From Methanoregulaceae archaeon PtaB.Bin056 (GTDB lineage Archaea > Halobacteriota > Methanomicrobia > Methanomicrobiales > Methanospirillaceae), in assembly GCA_002067095.1 (NCBI GenBank), contig MVQD01000026.1, forward strand, positions 1-33,281: DNA of 33,281 bases, written 5' to 3'. Positions 16,352-24,167 of this stretch are shown one piece after another. Both the position numbers and the translations under genes were made by a program. Every line of letters starts with the position of its first letter. Position 1 is the stretch's first letter. The notes beneath the pieces are model-generated. The model saw nothing but the letters and a program-made list of their open reading frames with translations. It did no database searches and had not been told where the DNA came from.

Positions 16352-17602
16352 TCAGTGAGAGCGGCGCCTGATACGCACCGACTCGGCGTGGGCACAGAGC
16401 CCCTCGGCGTCGGCGATGGTCTCGATGGTGTCTCCTATTGCCTCAAGGCCTCTCCTGTCGATGATCTGGACCGTTGATGTCTTGCAGAAATGCGAGACGT
16501 TCAGGCCTGAGTAGGTCTTCGCGTACCCGGCGGTTGGTAAAACGTGGTTCGTCCCGGAGGCATAATCCCCCGCGGCAACCGGGGTATACGGCCCCACAAA
16601 GATGGATCCCGCGTGTTTGACCGCATTGAGGACCGTGAGCGGATCGGCGACCTGGATCGAGAGGTGCTCGGGTGCAATCTCGTTCATGCCGGATATCGCC
16701 TCCTCCATCGTGGGCACTAAGACGTACCCTGAATTCCCAAGCGCCTTCTCGATGATCTCCTTCCGGGGCGACTCCCGAAGCAGTCTCGAAAGCTCCGCCT
16801 TCACCCGGTCGACAAGCGCTTCATCGGTGGTGATGAGCACGCAGGCCGCGTCCGGGTCGTGCTCTGCCTGGGCCAGGATATCGATCGCGATGAACAGGGG
16901 GTTCGCATTCCCGTCCGCGATGATCCCGATCTCGCTTGGGCCCGCGGGAAAGTCGATCTCGGCGTGCTCCCGGAGCATCATCTTCGCGGCCGTCACGTAC
17001 ACGTTGCCCGGCCCGACGATCTTCTGGACCGGGCGGATGGTCTCTGTCCCGAGTGCCATCGCCGCGACCGCCTGGGCGCCGCCGATCCGGTAAATCTCGT
17101 CGACGCCTGCGATATCGAGCGCAACAAGAGTCAGGGGGAGGACCGGAGGAGGAGTACAGGCGCACATCTCGGGGACCCCCGCGACTTTTGCCGGCACGGC
17201 GTTCATCAGGGCAGTCGAAGGGTACGCCGCTCTCCTGCCCGGCACGTAGAGGCCGACGCGGTCGAGGGGCGTGGTCTTGACACCGAGCACGATGCCTGGC
17301 TCCACCTCATCGAGCCAGAGGCTCCGCTCCTTCTGGAGTTCGTGGAACCTCGTGATCCGCGCCTCGGCCTCGATGAGGCTCTCAAGGAGCCCTTCATCCA
17401 CTTCACCGTAGGCCGCCTCGATCTCGTCTTTTGTAACCCGCACCGAGGTGATATCCGGTTCGTGCTTCCTTGCCATTGCAAGCAGCGCCCCGTCACCCCC
17501 TTCCCGGACCGCCTGGATGATCCCGGCCACGGAGACTTTCGCCTCGTCGAGGCTTGACCGCCGTTCCGCCACCCAGCGGTCCACATCAAGCGCGTTGAAC
17601 AT
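16352..17602 (-). CDS. hisD: Histidinol dehydrogenase
   Basis: The 416-residue enzyme performs the last two oxidations of histidine synthesis (histidinol to histidine, two NAD+, zinc-dependent). It is complete. It has V-G-L-Y-V-P-G-R near residue 116, G-G-A-Q-A-V at 174-179, V-G-P-G-N-V at 196-201, and zinc ligands Q245 and H248 in A-Q-A-E-H-D-P. D346 lies in A-A-G-D-Y-A-S-G-T-N-H, a likely H405 near the C-terminus, and the catalytic pair E312-H313 in I-A-P-E-H-L-S. No other his genes are adjacent, which is common in methanogens with scattered his genes. The start at 17602 lacks a ribosome site; a leaderless transcript is likely. It sits as a single opposite-strand gene between the TIR and RyR-channel genes. 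Confidence 0.95.
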   Translation of the reverse strand: MFNALDVDRWVAERRSSLDEAKVSVAGIIQAVREGGDGALLAMARKHEPDITSVRVTKDEIEAAYGEVDEGLLESLIEAEARITRFHELQKERSLWLDEVEPGIVLGVKTTPLDRVGLYVPGRRAAYPSTALMNAVPAKVAGVPEMCACTPPPVLPLTLVALDIAGVDEIYRIGGAQAVAAMALGTETIRPVQKIVGPGNVYVTAAKMMLREHAEIDFPAGPSEIGIIADGNANPLFIAIDILAQAEHDPDAACVLITTDEALVDRVKAELSRLLRESPRKEIIEKALGNSGYVLVPTMEEAISGMNEIAPEHLSIQVADPLTVLNAVKHAGSIFVGPYTPVAAGDYASGTNHVLPTAGYAKTYSGLNVSHFCKTSTVQIIDRRGLEAIGDTIETIADAEGLCAHAESVRIRRRSH

Positions 17603-17762
17603 GCGGTCTTATGGTTTCTCTTTTCGAAAGATAAGGGTGTGTCCGGGTGTGGTCCTTTGACGGTATCTCACGGTGAAAAGAGCGGCCCCGGCTATCGAAC
17701 AGAGAGACTTTTTTTTGGCGCTCCCAAGGATTCATATCAGTTCAGTCATTCAATATTTTCCC

Positions 17763-19532
17763 ATGGAACGCTCTTTTTACCGGGTGCGCTCGTACTTGTT
17801 CCTGCTGCTCGCCGTGCTGGTGCTTGGCACGCTTGCTGTCATTCTGACAGAGGGGTTGTCCCCCTTAAATGCGTTCTATTTCGTTATTGTGACAATTGCA
17901 ACCGTGGGATACGGGGACTTTGTGCCACAGACTGGATACGGGAAAATCGTCGCTGTTCTCCTTATCATCGCCGGAGTGGGGACGTTTATTGCAATTTTTA
18001 CCGAAATTATCTGGTTGCGGGATAAAATTCGTGAGATACCAGTTCTTTTTTACAGGGATCATGTGATTATCTGCGGGGTCAATGAAACCACTGAAACCCT
18101 CGTGCAACAATTAAGGAGCGAAAAAACCAAATCGGTTGTAATAAGTGGAAACGAAAGCACTCGTGAGGCCGGAATTTTCCGTGGAAGGGACACCGTTGTA
18201 CTTTTTGGCGATCCGAAAGACACTTCACTTCTCTCCCTCGCCCAAGTGAAGAACGCCAGGGCGCTGTGTGCACTGACCGATTCCGATGGCCTGAATGCAG
18301 AAATTACTCTCTCTGCAATGAAGATTCTGGAAAAGCGAAAAGGAAAGCCGCTCACCTGTATTCATCAGATCACTAATCCGGCGCTCTGGAAAGTCATTCG
18401 TGAACTCGCACTCTCACCAGTCACCAGTGATGCGGTGCGGATAGATTTTTATAACGGACCGGCACTGGGTGCGCGTGCACTCACAAACATGTATTTTACT
18501 CCCCTGATTCCCAGCTGGAGAAGCAGTGAATCGTTGTTCATCGTTGTTGGTGCGGGTCGCTTCGGTGAAAATATCATAGCAAGAGCATCCCGCGAATGGT
18601 TCGAGAATAATGCAACCGAATCGAAGTTAAACATCCTGCTGGTGGACTTGCACGCGGATACACTCGCAGGACGCCTGAAGGCGACATACCCCCACCTCAA
18701 GGAGGCGGTAAATATTCACGCCATGTCCGTAGATGTCCTGTCCCCCCGGTTCCAGGTTCCAGGTTTCATGAAGGAGTATGCCTCGTTCTCACGGGCACTG
18801 GCCTTTATTTGCATCAGCGACGACACCGTGGGCCTGACCGCGGCACTGGCACTCTCCCATCACATGATCGGCATGAACGCCCGGATCCTTGTCAGGATGG
18901 ACCACAATCCCGGGCTTGCACAGCTCGTTGAGGAACAAAATGCAGGAGAAATAACGATTATACCATTCAACAGCCTCTCGCTCGCGGCCCGGCCCGATGT
19001 GGTTCTCGGGGGAATTCGGGAAATGCTGGCCCGGGCTATCCATGAGCAGTACCTGGCAACCCTCTCAAGGAGTCCACCCGTCCAAAAAGGCGTTCCCGCG
19101 GTCCCGTGGGACGAGCTTTCGGAACGGCTCAAAGAATCCAACCGGCTCCAGGCAGAAGACATCCTCGAAAAAATACGGGCGGTTGGGTGCGATATCGTTC
19201 CGATGACTGACTGGACGGCAACGAGTTTCTCTTTTTCGCCCGGGGAGGTTGAATACCTCGCGGAAAGGGAGCATGTGCGATGGATGAACGACATGAAAAA
19301 CCAGGGGTTTTCCTTTGGACCATTGAAGGACGAGCAGAAAAAGAGGCATCCGTTAATGGTGCCCTATTCGGATCTGCCCGAGACAGAGAAGGAGAAGAAC
19401 CGGGATGCTGTCCGGATGATTCCCCGCTATCTTGCCCTCATCGATTTTCAGCTCTACCGCCCGGTGCGTAGTGCATCCCCGCCGGGTGAATGGAAGACTG
19501 GTATCCCCCATCGTAATATCCAGGGAAATTAA
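17763..19532 (+). CDS. Two-helix potassium channel with TrkA-N/RCK domains and C-terminal RyR domain
   Basis: The 589-residue protein has helix M1 (10-29), a pore loop with an intact K+ filter T-V-G-Y-G-D (47-52), helix M2 (59-80), a first TrkA-N/RCK-like nucleotide-binding domain (about 98-230), a second one with canonical G-A-G-R-F-G (263-268), and a C-terminal RyR domain (about 446-560). The RyR domain is marked by H-P-L-M-V-P-Y-x-D-L-P-E-x-E-K and N-R-D-A-V-R. The C-terminal parts face the cytoplasm, so ligand binding there could gate K+ flow. RyR domains in prokaryotes are rare and thought to sense nucleotide-derived or modified ligands (inference from the literature). The ATG at 17763 directly precedes M1; an in-frame GTG at 17673 adds 30 unlikely residues. 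A close paralogue follows. Confidence 0.85.
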   Translation: MERSFYRVRSYLFLLLAVLVLGTLAVILTEGLSPLNAFYFVIVTIATVGYGDFVPQTGYGKIVAVLLIIAGVGTFIAIFTEIIWLRDKIREIPVLFYRDHVIICGVNETTETLVQQLRSEKTKSVVISGNESTREAGIFRGRDTVVLFGDPKDTSLLSLAQVKNARALCALTDSDGLNAEITLSAMKILEKRKGKPLTCIHQITNPALWKVIRELALSPVTSDAVRIDFYNGPALGARALTNMYFTPLIPSWRSSESLFIVVGAGRFGENIIARASREWFENNATESKLNILLVDLHADTLAGRLKATYPHLKEAVNIHAMSVDVLSPRFQVPGFMKEYASFSRALAFICISDDTVGLTAALALSHHMIGMNARILVRMDHNPGLAQLVEEQNAGEITIIPFNSLSLAARPDVVLGGIREMLARAIHEQYLATLSRSPPVQKGVPAVPWDELSERLKESNRLQAEDILEKIRAVGCDIVPMTDWTATSFSFSPGEVEYLAEREHVRWMNDMKNQGFSFGPLKDEQKKRHPLMVPYSDLPETEKEKNRDAVRMIPRYLALIDFQLYRPVRSASPPGEWKTGIPHRNIQGN

Positions 19533-19694
19533 TCTATTTTGCAGAATTGAAAGAGGGGCGCTTGAAAATGCAGCATAAATCATAGAGAACTATTCAGATT
19601 CTCTTTGGTCTTCTGTGAACACCTGAATTCAACAAATTTTTCTATGTGTGGATTCACTGTATCGTACGAGAGATGTCCCATTGCTGGTTCAGAT

Positions 19695-21341
19695 ATGCCG
19701 AATTCACTGATTGATGTCCTTAATGCAGTTGGCAGCCTGCTCCGTTTTGGCGTTATGCCCATCTATTCTGACAGGTTTATCCAGATCCTGGCAGCAGCTT
19801 TTGCCGGTTCAGGTTCAGCCGGGATCCTTGTTATCCATTTTCGCGATAAAATCCGGGAGATGCCCCTTGCGTTCTGCAGGAACCACGTGGTAATCTGTGG
19901 CGTGCATAAAACTACTGAAGTTCTCGTGGAACAGTTCAGGGACCAAAAGATAAAAACCGTCGTAATCGGAGCGGGAGAAGATTCCCCCGAGGGAGAAAAC
20001 ATCAGGAGATCCAGCACGGTAATGCTTTCCGGAGATCCAAAAAACCCTGCGGTACTCTCCCTTGCCCGGGTGAATAAAGCCAGGGCTTTGCTTGCCCTGA
20101 CCGGTTCCGATGGCCTGAATGCAGAAATTGTCCTTTCTGCGATGAAAATCCTCGAAACGCGGAAAGGAGAGCCCCTCGAATGCATCCTTCAGATCAGCAA
20201 CCCCAGCCTCTGGAAAATAATTCGTGAACAGGTGCTTTCACCTGCCAAAAATCCGGTTGTGAGGATCGATTTTTACAACGGGCCATCCCTTGGGGCACGG
20301 GATCTTCTCGCATCCTATTTTACTCCCCATGTAAGGACTTCGTTGAAACATGCCCCGCTCCTGGTCGTGGTAGGTGCAGGGAGTCTTGGAGAGAATATCA
20401 TCGCGGGGGCTTCCCGTGCATGGTACGAGAGCGGCTTGCAACCAGCACCCCTCGAAGTTATCCTCGTTGACCTGAATGCGGAAGAGATAAAAAAACGCCT
20501 TTACCTGACCTATCCCCGTCTCCGCGATGCCGCAGACATCCACGCGGTACCCTTTGATGTAAGGTCTGCCGAGTTCCAAAGCGGCAGTTATCTGAAAACC
20601 TCCGGATCATACCCTTTCGTGTTAGCTTTCGTCTGCCTTAATGACGATACGGCAGGCCTGACCGCAGCCTTGGCTATCTCTCACCACCTTGTCGGGCTGA
20701 ATGCCCGGATACTGGTCAGAATGGATCACAACCCTGGCCTCGCAACCCTGGTCGAAGAGATGTCTCCTGAAACGATTCCAATTATTCCCTTCAACAGTCT
20801 ATCCTTTGCAGCACGGCCTGACGTTGTTCTCGGAGGTATCCGGGAGATCCTGGGACGGGCGATCCATGACCAGTACCTTCTCACAAAATCATTGCACGAA
20901 CCTGTGCAGAACGGTTCGGCAATGGTCCCTTGGGATGACCTTCCTGAACGCCTCCGGGAGTCCAACCGGCTCCAGGCAGAAGACATCATACATAAATTAC
21001 GGGCTATCGGTTGTGATATTCTCCCGATGACGGACTGGAAGTCAACTGCCTTTTCTTTCACCCCGGATGAGATCGAGTATCTGGCTGAAATGGAGCATTT
21101 GCGCTGGATGAAAGCGATGAGAGCCCAGGGATTTTCATTCGGAGCCATTAAAGACGAAAAAGAAAAAACACATCCTTTGATGGTGCCGTATAATGATTTG
21201 CCCGAAACCGAAAAAGAAAAAGACCGGGACGCGGTCCGAATGATCCCTCGCTATCTTGGCATGATCGACTTCCAGGTATACCGCCCAAACCAGAATCCAA
21301 AGGGAGCGGAGATGATAACCAAGTTCATTGAAAAGGACTAG
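19695..21341 (+). CDS. Pore-less paralogue of the RCK-RyR channel protein
   Basis: A 548-residue tandem paralogue of the preceding protein; most residues match from R-D-K-I-R-E-(I/M)-P to near the end. It keeps the two TrkA-N-like domains (second with G-A-G-S-L-G), the shared V-R-I-D-F-Y-N-G-P core and the C-terminal RyR domain (H-P-L-M-V-P-Y-N-D-L-P-E-T-E-K). The N-terminus differs. M1 is missing, the filter is replaced by A-V-G-S-L-L-R-F-G, and only a helix in the place of M2 (about 27-48) remains. It therefore cannot conduct K+ alone. It may be a regulatory partner for the intact channel, or a decaying copy, although the rest of the frame is undamaged. In-frame ATG at 19644 and TTG at 19605 are alternative starts. 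Confidence 0.78.
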   Translation: MPNSLIDVLNAVGSLLRFGVMPIYSDRFIQILAAAFAGSGSAGILVIHFRDKIREMPLAFCRNHVVICGVHKTTEVLVEQFRDQKIKTVVIGAGEDSPEGENIRRSSTVMLSGDPKNPAVLSLARVNKARALLALTGSDGLNAEIVLSAMKILETRKGEPLECILQISNPSLWKIIREQVLSPAKNPVVRIDFYNGPSLGARDLLASYFTPHVRTSLKHAPLLVVVGAGSLGENIIAGASRAWYESGLQPAPLEVILVDLNAEEIKKRLYLTYPRLRDAADIHAVPFDVRSAEFQSGSYLKTSGSYPFVLAFVCLNDDTAGLTAALAISHHLVGLNARILVRMDHNPGLATLVEEMSPETIPIIPFNSLSFAARPDVVLGGIREILGRAIHDQYLLTKSLHEPVQNGSAMVPWDDLPERLRESNRLQAEDIIHKLRAIGCDILPMTDWKSTAFSFTPDEIEYLAEMEHLRWMKAMRAQGFSFGAIKDEKEKTHPLMVPYNDLPETEKEKDRDAVRMIPRYLGMIDFQVYRPNQNPKGAEMITKFIEKD

Positions 21342-21739
21342 AGACCACCACTCACAGCCCTATTATTTTACACGTCCGCATCCGAATATCGGAGTGAGTC
21401 CCTCAATGCCACCCCTCCGGATCCTTCCCATTCCCTATCCCTGTATTATTGATAGTATGTTTGACGCAGGATAATCCGGGCGGCAGAATCTTGCACCTCA
21501 TCTATTTTCAAGTGCTGCCCCTTCTCCCAATAGTCTACACCAAGGGGTGTGAATCTGCGGTCACCTGTTTCTCGTTGAAAAAGATTACGGACGATTGCCC
21601 TGGAAGACACAGCGGGAAATGGCAGCCGGCATGGCATGCGGCTCAAAACAGAAGCTGAGAGGTTAATAAAATGATGAGAAAAAGGAGGAATAATCAGGCC
21701 TGGGAGATTGGGAAGTGAGAATGGGACCAGGTGGTTGAA
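21342..21739. other. Intergenic region between the channel paralogue and tRNA-Leu
   Basis: These 398 bases show no recognisable gene. A 66-codon minus-strand frame (21446-21646) has no promoter or family signature. AGCCG/CGGCT at 21624-21643 is a weak inverted repeat around GCATGGCATGC. I see nothing else of note. Confidence 0.4.
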
Positions 21740-21822
21740 TGCGAGTGGCAGGATTCGAACCTGCGAACTCCTGCGAGAACCGATCTTGAGTCGGTCACTT
21801 TTGGCCTCTCAGTCACACTCGC
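21740..21822 (-). tRNA. tRNA-Leu (anticodon CAA)
   Basis: This is a complete type II tRNA on the minus strand. The acceptor stem GCGAGTG pairs with CACTCGC, followed by A73 as usual for leucine tRNAs. The D-arm has a 3-bp stem, and the anticodon stem ACCGA/TCGGT encloses CTCAAGA, giving anticodon CAA for UUG codons. The long variable arm is CTC-GCAG-GAG, and the T-arm is GCAGG-TTCGAAT-CCTGC. No CCA is encoded and no intron is present. Confidence 0.95.
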
Positions 21823-21835
21823 GGTCGGAAATGGA

Positions 21836-21850
21836 TATACTATAATCAAG
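21836..21850 (-). promoter_or_regulatory. TATA box of tRNA-Leu
   Basis: On the minus strand the tract GATTATAGTATATCC lies about 15-28 bases upstream of the tRNA 5' end, a normal position for an archaeal tRNA promoter. Confidence 0.55.
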
Positions 21851-21973
21851 GGTGAGCCGCCGGGATAAATATTCACCAGGCTGCACTCTCCGAACCTGCG
21901 GCTGGAATAAAAAGACTGCGAAAGAAATCGCACTCACGGAATCATTTTTCTTCTCCGCCGGGGAGGGACTTGT

Positions 21974-22882
21974 ATGCAGAAAAGCAAGATCTTCTCCCTT
22001 CTCCTTCTCATGGCAGTCCTTGCGGGAGGACTCTTATGTGCGGGGTGCGTATCCCCTGACATCCCTGGCGCAATATCCTCCCAGAAAAGCAGCGCGGATA
22101 TCCCCCCCGCTGGGTATAATTATGGTGGTTCAAGCGGGGGTTCAGCATATATTACAGAGGAGTATCGTGAGCCCTATCCCGCGACTTCTTCTGAGATATA
22201 TTCCGGGGCATGGGCTGGCGACGATCAGAAGATCATCAGGACAGCCCAGATCAACCTCGAGGTCAAGGATGTCCCTGCCACCAGGGATGCCCTCCAGGCA
22301 ATTGCGGCCGCCAACGGAGGGTATGTGGGATCCCTTTCCATAAACCGCTACAGCGGGGACAGGCTCTCTGCTTCTCTCGTGATGCGAGTCCCGGCATCGG
22401 CATTCGACCAGGCAATCTCCTCCATAATATCACTGGGGACGCTTAAGTCCCAGTCAATCGACACAAAGGATGTCACAGAGGAGTACGTCGACCTCCAGGC
22501 CAGGAGAACCGCGCTCGCACACCAGCTCGCCCAGTACCAGCGCATCATGGAGAAAGCTGAGAACGTCTCCGAGATCCTGGAGGTGCAGGGGCAGATCGAG
22601 CGGATTCAGGTCGAGATCGATCGGATTGACGGGCGTCTCAAATACCTCGACAGCCGGATCGATTATGCAACGATCTCTGTCTCCTTCCGGGAGCCGGAAC
22701 CCGTGGGCCCGAGCGGCGGGCCGTCGGTCACTTCGGTGATCAACGAGGGCATCGCCGGGTTCCTTGGTGTCACTGCCGCACTCGTGATCATCCTGATCTC
22801 GGTTATCCCGCTGGTAATCCTCGCGCTCGTTGCCTATGCGGTATACAGGTGGTGGAAAGGGAAAAAAGGGCAAAAAACCTGA
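21974..22882 (+). CDS. DUF4349-domain lipoprotein
   Basis: The 302-residue protein has a lipoprotein signal (hydrophobic 7-21, lipobox L-C-A-G-C). A Ser/Gly/Tyr-rich linker precedes a DUF4349 domain at about 80-240: I-I-R-T-A-Q-I-N-L-E-V, G-G-Y-V-G-S-L-S, V-M-R-V-P-A-S-A-F, and V-T-E-E-Y-V-D-L-Q-A-R. This is followed by a coiled coil (about 175-215, I-L-E-V-Q-G-Q-I-E-R-I-Q-V-E-I-D) and a C-terminal transmembrane helix (about 262-292) ending in a basic tail. It is thus anchored to the envelope. DUF4349 proteins are widespread in bacteria and archaea and their role is not established. A GGGAGGG ribosome site precedes the ATG. It converges with the cysteine desulfurase gene. Confidence 0.85.
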   Translation: MQKSKIFSLLLLMAVLAGGLLCAGCVSPDIPGAISSQKSSADIPPAGYNYGGSSGGSAYITEEYREPYPATSSEIYSGAWAGDDQKIIRTAQINLEVKDVPATRDALQAIAAANGGYVGSLSINRYSGDRLSASLVMRVPASAFDQAISSIISLGTLKSQSIDTKDVTEEYVDLQARRTALAHQLAQYQRIMEKAENVSEILEVQGQIERIQVEIDRIDGRLKYLDSRIDYATISVSFREPEPVGPSGGPSVTSVINEGIAGFLGVTAALVIILISVIPLVILALVAYAVYRWWKGKKGQKT

Positions 22883-22901
22883 AGTGAAGCAGCCCGAATA
22901 A

Positions 22902-22907
22902 TTTTTT
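22902..22907 (+). terminator. T-tract terminator after the DUF4349 gene
   Basis: Six T residues in an AT-rich context lie 20 bases after the stop, in the 53-base gap between convergent genes. Confidence 0.35.
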
Positions 22908-22935
22908 CCCCGATATTCCTTCCGTTCATCCACCG

Positions 22936-24102
22936 TTACCGCGAGCCCGCAATCTCCTCCACGGTCTCCACGAACACGGCGACCTCTTCAGGGGTGGTGT
23001 AGCACCCCATCGAGGCCCTGACCGTTCCAAGGGGGTTGAGAGAGGATGCCAGGGGGTGGGCGCAGTGCAGGCCGCTGCGGACGCAGATCCCTTTCCGCAG
23101 GTCAAGTGCAGATGCGCAGTCGTCCGGGTTCATCCCCGTGATGTTGAACGAGACCACCGGGGAGCCCTTCGGACTGTAAACGACCACTCCTTCGATGGAT
23201 GAGAGCCCGTCCCAGGCCTGCTCGCCCAGCCGGGTCTCGTGGCGATGGATCTCCCCGACGCCAAGCTCCCCGACGAGCCCTATCGCCGCGCCAAGGCCGA
23301 TCACCCCCGGGATGTTCGGGGTGCCGGCCTCGAACCTTGCAGGCGGGGGGAGGAGGGAGAACCCTTCGAGCGTGACCTCCCCGACGATACCCCCGCCATG
23401 GCAGGTGACCGAGAGGTCCGAGTAATCTGCCACGTACAGTGCACCCGTCCCCTGCGGTCCGAGGAGGCCCTTGTGGCCCGGGAGGGCCACGAAGTCGAAC
23501 CCGCGCACATCGAGCGGCATGTGCCCTGCGGACTGGGCCGCGTCGAGGAGGATGTGCGCCCCGGCATCGTGCGCGATCTTTGTCATCTCTTCGACTGGCT
23601 GGACGGTCCCGAGCACGTTCGTGACATGCGTGACCGCAACAAGCCTTGTCCGTTGGGAGAGCGCATCCTGCAGGTCTGCAGGGTCGACGATTCCGTTCTG
23701 TTGCGGGAGTATCTTTACACGGACCCCCTTGCCCCGGAGTGCCATCCAGGGCAGCAGGTTCGCATGGTGCTCGACCGCCGTGGTGATGACCTCGTCGCCC
23801 TGCTCCCAGCAGGTCCCGCAGGCGACCATGTTGATCGCATCTGTCGCGTTCTTCGCAAAGACGAGGTGCCCGGGATCCACCCCAAGGAATCTCCCCAGTG
23901 CCTCGCGGGTCCGTTCGTACTCTTCGGTGGTCCTCCTCGCAAGGTGGTGGGAACCCCTCCCGTGGTTTGCGGCATACTCGTAAAAATAGGCGCACATCGC
24001 CTCGACCGCCCTTTTCGGGGTCTGGCTCGTAGACGCGGAATCAAGGTAGATGCAGCCGGAGAGGACCGGGAACTCATCGCGGAGGCAAGAAAGGTCATAC
24101 AT
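22936..24102 (-). CDS. sufS: SufS/CsdA-type cysteine desulfurase
   Basis: This 388-residue PLP enzyme removes sulfur from L-cysteine to supply Fe-S cluster and other sulfur-containing cofactor assembly. It starts with the typical Y-L-D-S-A-S-T-S-Q-T-P (19-29). It has A-K-N-A-T-D-A-I-N at 83-91, E-H-H-A-N at 111-115, D-A-A-Q-S at 187-191, the PLP lysine K211 in L-P-G-H-K-G, and the catalytic C347 in R-S-G-L-H-C-A-H-P, the type II (SufS) arrangement. The length is normal. The ATG at 24102 starts the conserved region, and the extra upstream frame overlaps the DNA polymerase gene and is a shadow. It follows polC on the same strand after 65 bases, so it may be co-transcribed. No SufBC genes are visible here. 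Confidence 0.92.
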   Translation of the reverse strand: MYDLSCLRDEFPVLSGCIYLDSASTSQTPKRAVEAMCAYFYEYAANHGRGSHHLARRTTEEYERTREALGRFLGVDPGHLVFAKNATDAINMVACGTCWEQGDEVITTAVEHHANLLPWMALRGKGVRVKILPQQNGIVDPADLQDALSQRTRLVAVTHVTNVLGTVQPVEEMTKIAHDAGAHILLDAAQSAGHMPLDVRGFDFVALPGHKGLLGPQGTGALYVADYSDLSVTCHGGGIVGEVTLEGFSLLPPPARFEAGTPNIPGVIGLGAAIGLVGELGVGEIHRHETRLGEQAWDGLSSIEGVVVYSPKGSPVVSFNITGMNPDDCASALDLRKGICVRSGLHCAHPLASSLNPLGTVRASMGCYTTPEEVAVFVETVEEIAGSR

Positions 24103-24167
24103 TGGTGAGACGTAATTGTCCTTCCAGTATGAAATGCATTCTCCTGGCCGGACGTGCCCGCCCCTGC

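Noticed and set aside
21446-21646. Minus-strand 66-codon frame in the intergenic region before tRNA-Leu
   Set aside because: No ribosome site, TATA box or recognisable family, and a plus-strand frame of equal size overlaps it.
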